Assembly (NCBI GenBank): GCA_016714985.1 | Contig: JADKBS010000008.1 | Location: 202,181 to 266,180, forward strand | Origin: Saprospiraceae bacterium | Lineage (GTDB): Bacteria; Bacteroidota; Bacteroidia; Chitinophagales; Saprospiraceae | Direction of reading: 5' to 3' | Length of the DNA stretch: 64,000 nt | Shown here: in pieces, positions 62,287 to 64,000 of the stretch | Numbering within the stretch: the stretch's first letter is position 1 | Layout: every line of letters starts with the position of its first letter | Position numbers and translations under genes: made by a program | The notes under the pieces: model-generated | Databases searched by the model: none | What the model was told of the DNA's origin: nothing | The model's input: only the letters and a program-made list of their open reading frames with translations

Positions 62287-63935
62287 TTAGCGTTTTTCCG
62301 CACCCCTCCTCACCGCCCCCTCCATCCCCGCAAACACCTCGCCCCAGCCGTCGTCCCGTGGCTCGAAGGCGCTGATGGGCTTGGAGGGCAGGCCCTGTAT
62401 TTTCCCGAAAGGCAGCTTCTGCCAAGCGCAGGTCTTGATTTGAATGGGCACGACGATTGTTGCCCAGCCTCCTTGCCCCTCAACGCCTCCTTCAACTCAA
62501 TGGAATAGCAAAATCCCGAAACACTAAAATTACTACTTACCAAGCAAATAACTTTCCGCCTCGGCAGTTTTCAAAAATCTCCTTGCGCCACTCCACACCC
62601 GCCTCGATGCGGCCATCCTGCCAAAGCTCGATTTCCTCCGGCATGCGGGAGAGGGAGGCAAGGGCAGTGAGAGTTCGTCCTTGTACTCAGCGTCCTTATG
62701 GGGTAGCTGACGAACTCCTTCGCTTAAGCGCATGGCGGCGAGGCTGGCAACGCTCCAGCGCTTCAGTACTACAGGCATGTCCCCGACAGGGAACTTGCGG
62801 CGCAGCTTGCCCACGGGGTAGTCGGTGAGGCCCATTTCCTCGTAGCCCACCAGTTCGGCGTATTCGATGAAAATATCGTCGTGGCCGGGCACGGGCACCA
62901 GTTCCGTCACCGTCAGTTTCTCGAAGCTGTCGTGGATATCGTGCAGGGTCTTGCGGATGAAATTGAAGAAATTGCGGCGGCTGTCCCGGTCGGGGCCGTT
63001 CACCCAGAGGTAGAGGCGCTTCTCATCCCGGTCGGCCTTCACCTCGGGCTTGCTCTTGATGATGGGAGTCTTCGAGGCCGTGCCCGTGCGCCACAACTCG
63101 CCCTCCACGATGCGGGTGCGTACACTGCACCATGAAGCAGGGGCAGCACCGAGGCGGGCAGGAAGTCTATTGCAGCACGAAGCGGAGGGTCGTGTCGTAG
63201 CCGAAGCCGGGCACGGGCTGCTCCTCCACCGGTGAGCAGGTCGGGCGTGGTGACACGTCCTCGGCGATGCGGTAGCACAGCTCGAACTCCTGCATGATTT
63301 TCACGATATAGAGGATCTGTTCGGGGGGTATTTGAAGCCCTCGTGGGCGTAGGTCGGATCGTTGAGGATGGCGTCGAGGTCGGAGAGGTGGAGGTAGCCC
63401 TTCTTCCCGGCCACCAGCTTGGAATTGATGATACGATAGACCGCATTGGTGAGCCAAAGCGGGTTGATGACCTGCGTGTCGTGCAGTTCCAGGTTGCGGA
63501 AGGCCAGCACGATGCCGAGGTCGTGGAGGAACTGCAGCAGCACGTTCTGCGCCGTCTCGTCCGTCACCTCCTTCTCGTGGCAGAGGGCGTAGTAGCGGTC
63601 GTAGCTGATATAATCCTTGCCCATCGTGTCGAGCGCCTCCTTTACTTCGAACCAAGATTTGGCGAAGGGCGTCCGGCGCATTTCGAGGGTATGGATTTGC
63701 TTTTCGAGTTCCTGCACCAGTCGGTCAATGCCATCGCCCGTCTTGCAGGACACCCGCACGAAGCCCACGATATTCGGGTATTTGTTTCTGCAAAAACGCC
63801 CGGTTCACACCGAAGCTGGGGTTCTCGTCTATCTTGTTCAGCACCAACATCACGGGCGAGTCGCCGCCGAAGCTCTCGATATGCTTGAGCCAGTAGTCTT
63901 CCTTACCCTCCCGCCTTGCATCGGTACGAGCATTT
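62287..63935 (-). CDS. ROCO protein with C-terminal TIR domain, partial and frameshifted
   Basis: Visible parts: the end of Roc with the G4 motif 'MLVLNKIDENPS' (about 63.85 kb), COR ('YYALCHEKEVTDETAQ', 'HDTQVINPLWLTNAVYRI', 'LTVTELVPVPGHDDIF'), and a TIR domain ('HKDAEYKDEL', 'IELWQDGRIEAGVEWRKEI', 'SSNFSVSGFCYSIELKEAL', 'VVPIQIKTCAWQKLPFGKIQ') ending at 62287. TIR enzymes of bacterial conflict systems cleave NAD+ or make signalling cyclic nucleotides; here catalytic Glu would be in 'YSIELKEA'. Upstream of about 63935 the sequence turns AT-rich and no Roc P-loop or LRR follows within the window, so the gene is truncated or continues after a break. Confidence 0.75.
62310..62349. repeat. 40-bp direct repeat, copy 2
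   Basis: See 61179-61218. The two copies flank the AbiEii-like module, 1,131 bp apart. Confidence 0.9.
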
Positions 63936-64000
63936 GATAGAAATCAAATTTATGTCTGATGAAAATCATTTGCTATTTAATAACAGAGCCTCATTTTTGG

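Overview
The window is chromosomal DNA of a Bacteroidota bacterium, most likely a Saprospiria-type (Saprospiraceae/Lewinellaceae) environmental lineage. The inference rests on several secreted proteins with type IX secretion (T9SS) C-terminal sorting domains, a gliding-type adhesin with a 'NAFSPNDDGIND' type B tail, a TonB-dependent receptor with a carboxypeptidase-like domain, a PorE-like TPR/propeller/OmpA lipoprotein, promoters of the TTTG-N19/20-TAnnTTTG type, and the gene order trpE-G-D-C-F-B-A. No rRNA, tRNA or CRISPR array was seen.

Layout. 0-16 kb: ROK kinase end, penicillin acylase, alpha/beta hydrolase, a membrane-fusion/TolC-like export pair, two CotH-domain T9SS proteins, TonB receptor, CDGSH protein, Nudix hydrolase. 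16-18.4 kb: secreted GH42-like glycosidase. 18.4-27.7 kb: tryptophan operon, headed by a leader peptide with three consecutive Trp codons and a strong terminator (classical attenuator). It is interrupted repeatedly: an inverted-repeat cassette with a four-helix-bundle (IVS/S23-like) gene between trpE and trpG, an antisense DUF433/DUF5615 toxin-antitoxin-like pair between trpG and trpD, a 77-bp insertion that frameshifts trpD, an empty inverted-repeat element between trpC and trpF, in-frame palindromes in trpF and trpB, and degraded GNAT-like and HTH genes between trpB and trpA. 27.8-30.3 kb: MFS transporter and gpsA. 30.5-35 kb: large cysteine-rich T9SS protein. 35-45.6 kb: ComEA-like HhH protein, ECF sigma/anti-sigma pair, SPOR-tailed subtilase, two T9SS proteins, NAD synthetase, DUF3298-type lipoprotein. 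46.7-56.6 kb: unknown conserved proteins, PorE-like lipoprotein, TonB-C protein, 1.2-kDa-scale repeat adhesin (about 1,230 residues), a tiny lysine-rich protein. 56.7-64 kb: a minus-strand accessory island with two ROCO (Roc-COR) genes, one LRR-bearing and one TIR-bearing, an AbiEii-like toxin with its partner, a three-Cys-motif partner (TcmP) plus DUF5131 pair, and a scar ORF joining a ROCO N-terminus to a TIR C-terminus.

Two themes cut across the map. First, many loci hold short tandem arrays, usually four units of 7 bp, whose word differs from locus to locus; several are mirrored by an inverted array on the other side of a short spacer, and four lie in frame inside genes. I know no name for this class. 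Second, at least ten otherwise intact genes carry one-base frameshifts, mostly in homopolymers. This looks like residual sequencing error, so single-base frameshifts should not be read as pseudogenisation; the 77-bp trpD insertion and the missing trpC start cannot be explained that way.
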